Assembly (NCBI GenBank): GCA_003427395.1
Contig: BFEA01000020.1
Coordinates: forward strand, 909,914 to 935,058
Direction of reading: 5' to 3'
From: Chara braunii
Taxonomy: Eukaryota > Streptophyta > Charophyceae > Charales > Characeae
Length of the DNA stretch: 25,145 nt
Shown piece by piece: positions 9,415 through 17,537 of the stretch. Made by a program: the position numbers and the translations under genes. The notes under the pieces were generated by a model. That model worked only from the letters and a program-made list of their open reading frames with translations. It made no database searches and was not told the DNA's origin. How positions within the stretch are numbered: the first letter of the stretch is position 1; every line of letters begins with the position of its first letter.

Positions 9415-10860
9415 ATTGATGAACTGAATGTAGCGTGCTTATTTGTCATTTAACTCTCCCTGGGACTTCATCCACTGCAAGGTGGAATGATCATGATCTG
9501 AGAAGATCTTGACACGAAGTGTTACCTATCTACTTCTCCGAACACAATATCCCGAGTACCTAGTGCCTGCCCAGGAGAAAGTGCTTCCAATGTTTTAGCG
9601 CGCAGACAAGAGCATATAACTCTTTCTCATAGGTTGAATCTTGCAACTTTTGGGTCTTGATCTTCTTACTCATGAACTCGACAGGGCGCAAATCATTCTC
9701 ATCATCCTACTGAAGAACTGCCCCAATGCCATACCGACTTGCATCAGTGGTCAGAATAAATGGCAAAGTGGGGTTAGGCAATTTCAGCACTGGAGCACGA
9801 GTCAAGACCATCTTGATTCGTGTAAATGCCATTTGACAGGGAAGGGACCAAAGAAAAGGAATGTCTTTCTTTGTTAGGTTAGTCAGGGGTGCTGCTACTG
9901 CATAAAAGTTTCTGACAAACTTTTTGTAGTAGGACCAAAGAAAAGTAATGTCTTTCTTTGTCAGGTTAGTCAGGGGTGCTGCTATTGCAGAAAAGTTTAT
10001 GACAAACTTTCTGTAGTATGAAGCTAAACCCATGAAGGGACCGTACATCCCTCACTGTCTGGGCCTGTGACCAATCCTGGATAGTAGCAATCTTGGTTGC
10101 TTCAGGGGCCAAACCATCTCCAGAAATTACATGACCCAGATAGATGACAAAGGAGATTCCAAAGGAGGACTCCTCTCTGTTGATCTTATACTGGCTGCCA
10201 CGTAAGGCCTGAAGGACTAGAGCTAAATGCTCCGCATGTTCCTGGGCAGTTTTGCTTAATACCAGAATGTCATCCAGGTAGACAACCATGAACTTGTCCA
10301 GGTAAGGTCTGAAGATGCGGTGCATTTCAGTCTGGAATGTGCTTGGGGCATTCCAAAGTCCAAATGGCATCACCAGGTACTAATAGGTACCATACCTGGT
10401 TTTGAAGGTCGTCTTGTGGACATCCTCCTCTGCTATCTGAATCTGGTGGTAACCAGATTTGAGGTCTAATTTGTTGAACAGTGTGCAACCCTGCACCATA
10501 TCCAGTAGATCATCAATGCGAGGAAGAGGCTCTGTACTCTTTCTCGTGATCTTATTGAGACCCCTGTAATCGATGCACATTCTGAACTCACCATTCCCTT
10601 TGGGTACAAAGAGAACCGGTGCACCAAATTCAATGTGTTGGGTCTGATTCAACCTTTGTTGGTCAGGGTCTCAAGTTGCTTTTCAGAGCTCATCAAGCTC
10701 AGCAGGGGACATCCTGTACATCTGGCCCTTGGGAGGAACCGCTCCAGGAAAAAGCTCGATGTGATGCTTGGTTGGCCGTTGGGGTAGCCCAACAGGCTTC
10801 TGCATCAAATCTGCATATCGGTGCACAACCTGCTGAACTTCTGAGGGTCAGGAAGTAGGA
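9415..10860 (-). pseudogene. Reverse transcriptase and RNase H, broken
   Basis: The N-terminal RT segment with ELFPGAVPPKGQMYR lies near 10750. APVLFVPKGNGEFRMCIDYR (about 10620) and FNKLDLKSGYHQI (about 10460) follow, then the catalytic YLDDIL (about 10280). An in-frame TAG at 10380-10382 falls where a Glu is usual, before YLVMPFG. A frameshift at about 10040 precedes the RT-RNase H linker, which carries an 87-bp tandem duplication. RNase H shows TTDASRYGIGAVLQ (about 9725), followed at once by a TAG, then YEKELYAL (about 9640) and ending near VADALSRR (about 9360). The enzyme would copy the element's RNA into cDNA; this copy cannot make it. Confidence 0.92.
9846..10019 (-). repeat. 87-bp in-frame tandem duplication inside pol
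   Basis: Two 87-base units (9846-9932 and 9933-10019) encode two versions of the same 29-residue stretch containing AAPLTNLTKKDI, differing at a few residues. The length is a multiple of three, so the frame is kept. The segment is the RT-RNase H connection, normally single. Confidence 0.93.
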
Positions 10861-11482
10861 ACAACATCTGTTTGCTTGACTAATGCCAAGAACAGACGCT
10901 CGTGGTCAATTTGGCGTGAGAGAGTATAAAACTCCCTCGCTCATAAACAGTAGCAGCTGGTTTAGGGGTGGTGTTCAGCAGCAATCATGCATGGCTGAGA
11001 CACCCCCTGCAGATTGGGTAGCTCAACCTTGCCTGCAGCCATTGCATAGAGAAAACCGAATCAAAGGGTAAATCAAGGAAGTTCAGACTATGTCTGACTT
11101 CTCCACGAGTGTCAAAGGTAACAGGGATGCCCCTGACCTTCTCCCTGATAGTGATGATGGTGGAGTTCCCTATTCGGACCAGCAACGGTTGCTGTAAAGT
11201 CACTGTCTTCAAGTTCAAATGAAGTTTTTGAACTGCCTTTGGAGACATAAAATTTCGGGTGGCTCCACAATCAAGCAGACCTTTGATTCGGGTATGGTTG
11301 ATCAAGAGCTGAAGTAGAATGAGTTCAAATTTGGTTTTCCTCTGTTCCTTCAAATGAAGGAATAGGGAAGCAAACATTTGAGCTTCATGCTCCTCTAGTT
11401 TCTGATCAAGGTCAGTATAGAGTTCCTGATCAAGGTCAGGATCCTCATAGGCAAAGGATGCTGCCCTGACAACTCCTGCTGT
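10861..11482 (-). pseudogene. Ty3/gypsy aspartic protease region
   Basis: The minus-strand frame reads LLDCGATRNFMS (about 11285-11250), the aspartic protease active-site motif with Cys at the usual Ser/Thr position, and then a beta-rich stretch with LVRIGNSTIITI. An acidic linker (EDPDLDQELYTDLDQKLEEHE) precedes it. An open frame continues upstream past 11482, but there it is LTR sequence read backwards, which marks the inversion edge. The protein would cleave the Gag-Pol polyprotein. The frame closes at about 10985, and the linker to RT has stops. Confidence 0.82.
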
Positions 11483-12164
11483 TCGACACCCTGAGTCCCT
11501 CGTTTGGTACAACGGCCATAGCCAGGCGTTCAGAGCCCGCCATAGCTGTGGCGCCCTCTGAGCACTCACCCCTGAGGGTGATTGCGAGTCTTTTGTGACT
11601 GCCTAGGCTATCAGGAGGCTCTACACAGTGGTTTGTGGGTGGACTATTGTTGCTGCTACTTCATCAGAGTTACCGGTGCAGCATAGATGTGGCGCTGCAG
11701 CCATAGCTGCAGCTTTCATCGTCAGAGTTCCTACATCGGCACTGAGGACTTCATCGCTGGTCTTGTTCTTCATTTTGGTGGTTGGCGCTGGCCTCAAAGG
11801 CGGATTTGGAGTGGCGCAACTAATAGGGTGTAAGTGTGAGAGTGGAGTCTGAGGTTCAGTGGTGGCGAGATACTAGGATAAACTTTGTAACGATCATTGG
11901 TTCAGATTGGCTCATACTTGGCTACGTTCTTTTGTTATCCTCGCCGTGTCTTCTTATGATTGGTTGTTGGGAGTATCGTCAGAGAGTGGGAAACACTTTG
12001 TGTTATCTCCACACATGTGCATAACTGTTTTCCGCTGCTTACTCTGTCTGTGTGCAGTGTGCACTTTGTCTCCTCTCCCCTGCTTCTTGTGCATGTATGG
12101 GCATGTATGAGATTCTCTGAGTGCAAGTGTTGCTTGAAATCGACAGACAACCAAATTCATAACA
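11483..12164 (+). mobile_element. Distal part of the family-2 5' LTR (inverted piece)
   Basis: This is the reverse complement of 6674-7320, from CGACACCCTGAG at the left edge to TTCATAACA at 12156-12164. It lacks the first 440 bases of the LTR, which are at 15462-15902 in the opposite orientation. Together the two pieces total about 1123 bp, against 1096 bp for the intact 3' LTR. A primer-binding-like site follows at once, so this is the 3' end of a 5' LTR. Confidence 0.88.
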
Positions 12165-12166
12165 GT

Positions 12167-12178
12167 TGATATCGGAGC
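12167..12178 (+). other. Decayed tRNA-Met primer-binding site
   Basis: TGATATCGGAGC matches the initiator-Met primer site TGGTATCAGAGC at 10 of 12 positions and begins two bases after the LTR end. The two changes are G-to-A and A-to-G transitions. Confidence 0.7.
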
Positions 12179-13709
12179 GAGATAGGAACTAACTAATTGA
12201 GGGTTGAGCTCAATTGGGGGCATCTTCTTCATTTGAGGATCTTCTGGAGAGAGCTTCATAAGGATTCATCTTCTTCAGTACTGAATCAAGCGCGAAGAAG
12301 ACTGTCAGGCAGTGAACTCAGGAGCACAGAAATCGGATTGATCGGGCGCTGCTTTCCTATCAGAGCGCCTGACCTTGAGTGGTGAGTGCAGGGCTATTTC
12401 GCCAGTATCTGGATGAGAGCCAGAATCGCGATCTGGCTCAGAGTGGCGAAATTCATTTGAGGGTTATGAAGTACTGATTGGCGGCTTCTCCAGGATCAAG
12501 CGCTGGAGAGGATTGACTGTCAGTGTCAATCTCACACCAAATTGGGCTTCCTAGGCCCTATTCCAATGTCAACGGTTGAGAGTGTCAGTAGCGAAATTTC
12601 TCTGCCTGCATGGCAATTCGCTATCTGACTAGATTCAATGAATCTGGCACTCTGGTGTGAAGCGCCTCAGTCCCCTCTACAAGATCAACAAATTTGGCGA
12701 GATTTTGTACGTGGAGATCAGAGGGAGAATCTCTGGAAGAAACTAGCGAGAAAGGGGTATACTGTCTGCCATAGCCAGAGCTTCATCTCTGTCTGCAAGA
12801 TTTCACTGAAGTGAGTATGTTCCGTGCAAAACTCTGTATTGCGCTTTATTCAGGGTCAACAGAGTCAGAATTGATGGTCTATCTGTCAGTGTAGGTCTAA
12901 GAATAGATTGTCAAGACTGCATGACAGCCATAGCCATCTTCTTCCTCAGTCTTTGTTCCTCATATCTGTCCCTTTGGTGACTCTTTTTGACTCAAAATTG
13001 TCCTTTGACTACTTGACAGTATTGCGTTGGGTACTGTAAGTACAAATTGTGAATTATGTCTTGGAATGTAAATAGTAATTTTGCGTTGTATCTAGAAGCA
13101 GTCTATGCTTGCTAGGGTCAGTCATAATTACATTTATGTCCGCCAGAATTCATTTTTGTCAGTCTCTGGTAAAGCGCAATTTTGTTATAGTCATCTGGCC
13201 AAAATCGCTTGTCCAGATAATGTATATTTGAGTAACTACAATAGAAACTGTAATTCGCCATACCGATAGGTATGACTATCAGAGTCTCCAGTGGCGAAAT
13301 TTGAGTCTGAGGCTGAACGAGGGTTCCTTGAATAACTCGATGTATCTTCCTGATCTTTGTTTGGTCGTACTTACCTCCTACATCTCTCCTACTGATTGCT
13401 TTTGTGTTCTAGTGGCCACTGCCGCACTGGAATACCAATGACCTCTTTGGAAGTCTGGAATTGACTGTACTAACTCCAATGTGGTCCAATGTCAATGAAA
13501 AGGAAATCGTGAGTTTGATTTTGTTGGACTGTCTGTCTGACTGACCCCTGGCCTCAAGAGAAGGCTTCCAACCCAAATCGCTTGTTGCCCATTACACCCA
13601 CATAACTTTGTGTTAGAGGAAGCAACGATTTCTACCATTCTGAAGGAAGTTTGGAAATCGTTGCAGTCTTTGTGTGTTGTTTCTAACTTATTTGTTTGAT
13701 CGAGGAAAA
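12179..13709 (+). other. Family-2 leader, non-coding
   Basis: About 1.5 kb between the primer site and gag with no convincing gene. The words GGCGAAAT or AATTCGCC and close variants recur near 12390, 12440, 12590, 12625, 12690, 13255 and 13290, and GCCATAGCC occurs near 12770 and 12928. A long untranslated leader is usual for plant chromoviruses; packaging and dimer signals would be expected here but none can be named. Confidence 0.6.
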
Positions 13710-15461
13710 ATGTATGACCAAGGAGCCCAGATGCAGCCCAAGGCAGAGGAAGTGAAGACAGAGGTACCTGAGACCTCTGCTCCACCTCCTCCCCCTTTGA
13801 CTGCGACTCAGCTCAGAGTCGAGGAAGAGAAAGAGAGGTTGCGTCAGCAGCAGGACCTGATCGCAGCACTTCAGCAGCAAGAGGCAGCAGAGATGGAGGC
13901 TGCAACAGATGCGCCCCGTAGGATGTACCAGTTGGAGCAACTCGCCAGGATTGAGAAGGATGGCCGGACCTCAGAGGTGAACCAGTATGTGGCAGAGTGG
14001 TTCCGTTTGGACCACAAAGCCAACACCACCTACTTCACCAACCGGGATGACCGGATGGGGCGAGTAGAGCGCCGTCTCGATGACCTGGAAGCTCACCAAG
14101 ATAAAATCCTATCCAAAATGGATTCTATTCTTGCTCAGCTTCCAGTAGTTGGCCTAACCCCTCCACCTCTCTCTCTCAAGCCATCTCCTTCTTCTTCCCT
14201 TGCTGGGTCTAGACATTCTTCACCTTTACTACAGCCATCCCCAAAGCTTGTTGTCACCAAGGCCCCTGTCGACTTGGTCGGTGACCAGCGGTTTCTTCCA
14301 AAGATCCCAACCCCCAACAAGTTCAAAGGAGATGATCCCAAGGTGGATGTTGGGGATTGGGCCGCTGGCGCAAGAGCCTATCTGAGAGGCTTCACCTGCG
14401 CTGAGGAGACAAAGGTCTCTACTATTATGCCTCTGTTGGATGGTCCGTCTCTGAAATGGGCCACATCTTCTTCCAACAACCAGAATAAACGTTTGGAAGA
14501 CTGGGCTTTCGGACTGGGTGTAGACGGGCTTCTGCAGGCCCTGGAGGATCGATTTGCAGACAAGGAGCGAGTCCGCAAGGCGGCTGACAGGATTTGCAGA
14601 CAAGGAGCGAGCCCGCAAGGCGGCTGACAGGATTTGCAGACAAGGAGCGAGCCCGCAAGGCGGCTGACAGGATTTCTCGCCTCGGACGGCAGCCGTATTC
14701 AGGGTCCCTTCACTCTTTGTTTGCCGAGTTCGAGCAGCTCACCTCCACCCCTGGGTTGGTCATGTCAACAGATGATTTGTTGACCAACTTTTGCAGGGCA
14801 GCGCCTGAGAAGTTCACTGCAGCACTCTACAGCTCTGGGTATAAGGACTGGAGGTCCTTTGGCCGCGCAACCTTGGACATGGAGGCAAAACTTCATGTTC
14901 AGGCCCCCTCTTCTGACAAGAGGAGAAGGGCCTTCCTTTATGGAGGGAAAAAGGGAAAGGCAGGTTTTGCGCATGCAAGTTCTGCATCAAGAAGCGATTC
15001 AGAATCCCAGCCTGCTACTTGGGAATGAACCACCTCCTGCTGCAGAAGTTGCAGCGGCCATGACTGATACCGTACCGGGAGTTTTAAAATAAAAATTCCC
15101 TTCCAGCGCTGCATCAACCAATAACAAAAAGGGGAAGGACAAGGGACGTCGTCCTTCTACCCCTGCCCAGAGACCTAACCTATTGAGAGACGTCCGGATG
15201 CCAGCCCACCCATTGAACCCTTCCACCCTTCCCTGGCATGATCTCAGAATCCAGGAAGGGGTCTAGCGGAGAAGGAAGGACAGGGGGTCTGCCTGAGGTG
15301 TGAGGGACAACACTTTGTTAAAGACTGCCCTTACATACCAAGCCCTGGGTCACAGCCAAAAAATTGAAGCAGAATCTCGAGGCAGCAACTTCAGTAGCGA
15401 GGCTAGTTACACCAGTCCTGCAAATTCATCTTCTGATAAGGGTGAATCTGCAGCTGCTTCA
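13710..15461 (+). pseudogene. Gag of the family-2 chromovirus, frameshifted
   Basis: The ATG at 13710 is chosen because the recognisable protein starts there; an in-frame ATG at 13674 would add 12 hydrophobic residues. Residues 28-60 are a Glu/Gln-rich coiled coil (VEEEKERLRQQQDLIAALQQ). A Pro/Ser-rich linker follows, then the capsid-like part (FKGDDPKVDVGDWAAGARAY, about 14320). The frame is broken by a 40-bp triplication at 14551-14670 and resumes two frames on (14660-15025), with further shifts after 15010. A near-canonical zinc knuckle, CLRCEGQHFVKDC, lies at 15290-15328, with one residue fewer than usual before the His. Gag would form the particle shell and bind RNA. Sequence identity ends at 15461, the inversion breakpoint. 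Confidence 0.85.
14551..14670 (+). repeat. 40-bp tandem triplication in gag
   Basis: Three 40-base units (14551, 14591, 14631) start GATTTGCAGACAAGGAGCGA. The second and third are identical and the first differs by one base. Two extra units add 80 bases, which shifts the frame by two and accounts for the change between the gag frame upstream and the one downstream. Confidence 0.97.
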
Positions 15462-15902
15462 AGTCAATCGGCACTCCGCTTCCTTGGCTCAGCTCCACGT
15501 AGTACCAACAAAGAATGAAAACTACCAAAAAGCCCTAAACAGATCTACGATGATCTATTAATAGAACTAGACTAGACCTAGACTCAGACTGACCAGTACC
15601 GTTTCAGTTTGGGCCTCTAGGCACCTATCTACCTGGCTATAGGCTGTAGGACCGCTGCTACGGGCTAAGGCCTCGAAGGCCTCCCGTCCTAGTGATAGTC
15701 CAGGCCTGCTATTCGCAGTATAGGCTATAGGGGACTCGGGTCTGCAGATTTCCCGAATTTTAGATATGTCCCTCACGAATCTCCCCCTAAGACTGAACTC
15801 ACGGTTAGTCCCTGACATCAACAAAATTATAAATCTAACCCTATGCTGTTATTGTACAGCCTTGCAGTCAGATCCTAGCAGTCAAATCAGCAAGTCATTG
15901 CA
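15462..15902 (-). mobile_element. Proximal part of the family-2 5' LTR
   Basis: This matches 7326-7769 in the same orientation, beginning (minus strand) with TGCAATGACTTG at 15902 and running to GATTGACTT at about 15462. At that point the 3' LTR continues into CGACACCCTGAG, which in this copy is found at 11483. The piece therefore stops at an internal LTR position and abuts gag. Confidence 0.88.
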
Positions 15903-16014
15903 ATTGGGTGGTGTGCAGGCAGTGTCTGTATAAGCTTACTGTGCGTTGACCCAAGGGGGTATGTGTCCAGCCGTGTGTCATTCTAACGCCCTGTCGGTGT
16001 CCATGAGCAAGGCT

Positions 16015-16097
16015 GCAATTGAGTTTTGAACCCGCAACCTCATACCACAATGCACATTTCCAACCGGTGCTCTAACCACTGAGCTACATCAGCTGGA
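16015..16097 (-). mobile_element. tRNA-like retroposon head
   Basis: Minus strand: an A box GTAGCTCAGTGGTTAGAGCA, then about 40 bases later a B box GGTTGCGGGTTCAAAAC. Both boxes are close to consensus. The anticodon region (CCGGTTGGAAATG) does not fold into a clean five-base stem. The element would be a tRNA-derived SINE or a tRNA pseudogene. It lies seven bases upstream of the U6 copy and faces away from it. Confidence 0.6.
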
Positions 16098-16103
16098 CAG
16101 TGT

Positions 16104-16198
16104 GACCCGGACATCCATTAAAATTGGAACGATACATAGAAGATTAGCATCACCCCTGCACAAGGGTGACACACATAAATCGAGAAATGATCCAAATT
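16104..16198 (+). pseudogene. U6 snRNA retropseudogene
   Basis: From GGACATCC through AAAATTGGAACGATAC, AGAAGATTAGCAT, CCCCTGCACAAGG and AATCGAGAAATG to CCAAATT, the sequence follows spliceosomal U6 base for base with few changes. Differences are a shortened 5' stem-loop, the ACAGAGA box read as ACATAGA, and changes in the internal stem-loop. The 3' end lacks the T-run terminator and passes into TTAAAAAAGG and an A run, the mark of retroposition. No TATA or upstream element is seen at the expected distances. It is therefore a dead processed copy. Confidence 0.88.
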
Positions 16199-16293
16199 AA
16201 AAAAGGAAAAAAAAGTTGTTCAGCTAGGCTACCAGCCGGGGCGCCCGGGTGACCTTTTTTGCCCAGGCTGCCCGACCGTGCAAGGGCCCAAGT

Positions 16294-16430
16294 CAGTCCC
16301 AGCGAAATAAAAAAAAATTAAAAAAAAAAAAAATTGAAAAACAGTCCCAGCAAAATAAAAAAATAAAAAATCGAAAAATCTGAAAAACAGTCCCAGCAAA
16401 AAAAAATAAAAAAAAATAAAAAAAAATGAA
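16294..16430. repeat. A-rich tandem repeat with CAGTCCCAGC
   Basis: CAGTCCCAGC recurs at 16294, 16342 and 16388 (periods 48 and 46). Each is followed by 30-40 bases of A with single T or G interruptions. It resembles the tail of a retroposon copied several times. Non-coding. Confidence 0.8.
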
Positions 16431-16651
16431 AAAACTATGTTATGCAGAAAAATAAACTGAACAACTTTTGCCTCAGGGTCACATCAAAATTCTTTACCTC
16501 CCCCCCCAAAAAAAGTTAAAAAATAATAAAAAATATATATATTCTTCTAGTTTTTTTGACTTTTTTATTATTTTTGGCCCAGCAGGGCAAGTGGTCCTGG
16601 GCCACTCTGGTAGTCTAGTTGTTCAGTTTATTTTCTGCATAACATAGTTTT
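16431..16651. repeat. 35-bp inverted repeat, 152-base spacer
   Basis: The left arm 16431-16465 (AAAACTATGTTATGCAG... to ...CTGAACAAC) is complementary to 16618-16651 over its whole length except for one extra A. The spacer holds a C8/A7 run and AT-rich DNA. GTTGTTCAG also occurs at 16215. Size and arms resemble a foldback or MITE-like element, but no target duplication or transposase is visible. Confidence 0.75.
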
Positions 16652-16856
16652 CTTTCTTGGTTCTTTTATTTTCGGATTCAGCCGGACGAGTCTCCAAGGG
16701 GGCCCCGAATGTTCGGCCGTTCGGGTTTGGTAGTTTGGCCGAACCCAGTTCGGGTTTGGTAGTTTGTCTAGACCTGAATGCCGGCTACCCTGTACGCGGC
16801 TATATTTTTGCGTTTCGTGCATGTGGAGAGTCACGTCAAAATCAGCAATTGAACCA

Positions 16857-16921
16857 GTGGGCTTAGTTCAGCTGGTACACGCATGAACTGTTGAAATTAA
16901 GACCTCAGTTCGAGTTCCCGT
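16857..16921 (+). mobile_element. tRNA-like head of a retroposon
   Basis: GGGCTTAGTTCAGCTGGTAC is an A-box and D-arm-like block; CTCAGTTCGAGTTCCCG, 30 bases on, is B-box-like. The anticodon arm (ACTGTTGAAATT) is imperfect. It is directly followed by the first copy of the hairpin repeat, which ends in an A run, so together they could form a tRNA-headed SINE of about 350 bp. Confidence 0.55.
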
Positions 16922-16925
16922 CAAC

Positions 16926-17208
16926 AAAATGAAGAGAACAAAATAGTTTGAAGGGGGGAAAAAAATCAGCAACCGGCCTCGCTTCGCCGCTCTCGAAATA
17001 GGCAAAATGAGAACTAATCCGCTAGAACATGGAAATATACACCTCCTTGCTCCACTACTCGTGCACAAATGACAAAAAATATGGCGGTGTATCTACCCAT
17101 GTTCTAGCGGAAGATTCATTCTCATTTTCACATCTCATTAGTGGAGCGAGGGCTCCTATGGTGAGGTCTCCCAGCTGTGTGCACCACAAAAAGACCAAAA
17201 AAAAAAAA
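16926..17208 (+). repeat. Hairpin-forming A-tailed repeat, copy A
   Basis: Arms at about 16975-17043 and 17086-17156 pair over some 70 bases. The core CCGCTAGAACATGG is perfectly complementary to CCATGTTCTAGCGG, and CCTCGCT pairs with AGCGAGG at the outer end. The loop is about 42 bases. The unit ends CCAGCTGTGTGCACCACAAA and an A12 run, suggesting a retroposed RNA. Long minus-strand frames across it have no known domain. Confidence 0.75.
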
Positions 17209-17220
17209 CGAAACGAACGG

Positions 17221-17537
17221 AAGGCAACAAAATAGTTTGAAGGGGAAAAAAAAGAAGAAAAAGGACAATTTTTCTTTTTCAGCAATGGCCTTGCTTCGCC
17301 ACTCTCCAAATACGCAAATTGAGAACGGCGAGAACATGGAAAGATACACCGCCTCACTCCCGTACTCGCAGCAAAAAATGACTACTCATGACAAAAGGTA
17401 TCGGGGTGTATCTTCCCATGATCTAGCGGAAGATTCATTCTTAGTGTGCACATCTCGTGAGCAGTGGAGCAAGGCCCCTTATCGTCACGTCTGCCAGCTG
17501 TGTGCACCACAAAAAGACAAAAAAAAAAAAAAAAAAA
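17221..17537 (+). repeat. Hairpin-forming A-tailed repeat, copy B
   Basis: A second copy follows directly, starting at AACAAAATAGTTTGAAGGGG as copy A does (16938). Arms are about 17288-17352 and 17404-17476, with GGCCTTGCT pairing perfectly to AGCAAGGCC and CATGGAAAGATACACC to its complement with one mismatch. It ends in CCAGCTGTGTGCACCACAAA and a long A run. It lacks the tRNA-like head of copy A. Confidence 0.75.

Larger units (their letters stand above)
6674..15902 (-). mobile_element. Chromovirus, family 2, with a 4-kb internal inversion
   Basis: Two LTR ends define the element: TGCAATGAC read leftward from 15902 and again from 7769, and TGTTATG at 6674. Minus-strand order is 5' LTR start (15902-15462), then an inverted block (15461-11483) holding the rest of the LTR, primer site, leader and gag, then protease, reverse transcriptase, RNase H, integrase, chromodomain and the full 3' LTR (7769-6674). 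Flipping the inverted block back restores the normal order. The flanking pentamers CCTTG (6669-6673) and ATTGG (15903-15907) do not match, so no target-site duplication is visible. Coding parts are disrupted, so the element is not autonomous. Confidence 0.8.

Noticed and set aside
11836-12259. Overlapping 62-101 residue frames on both strands, also seen near 6700-6990
   Set aside because: They lie inside the two family-2 LTR copies; recurrence reflects LTR homology, not a conserved gene.
6674-15902. Two separate head-to-head elements of the same family
   Set aside because: The LTR pieces are complementary halves of one LTR, and the gag and pol pieces do not overlap. Two independent truncated elements would need these matches by chance. 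Kept only as a fallback because the flanking duplication is missing.
16501-16580. Apparent symmetry of an A-rich block with a following T-rich block
   Set aside because: The two match as complements without reversal, so they cannot pair as a hairpin. Low-complexity AT sequence explains it.
16015-16921. Functional tRNA genes
   Set aside because: Boxes A and B are good in places, but anticodon and acceptor stems do not pair properly, so no working tRNA is called.
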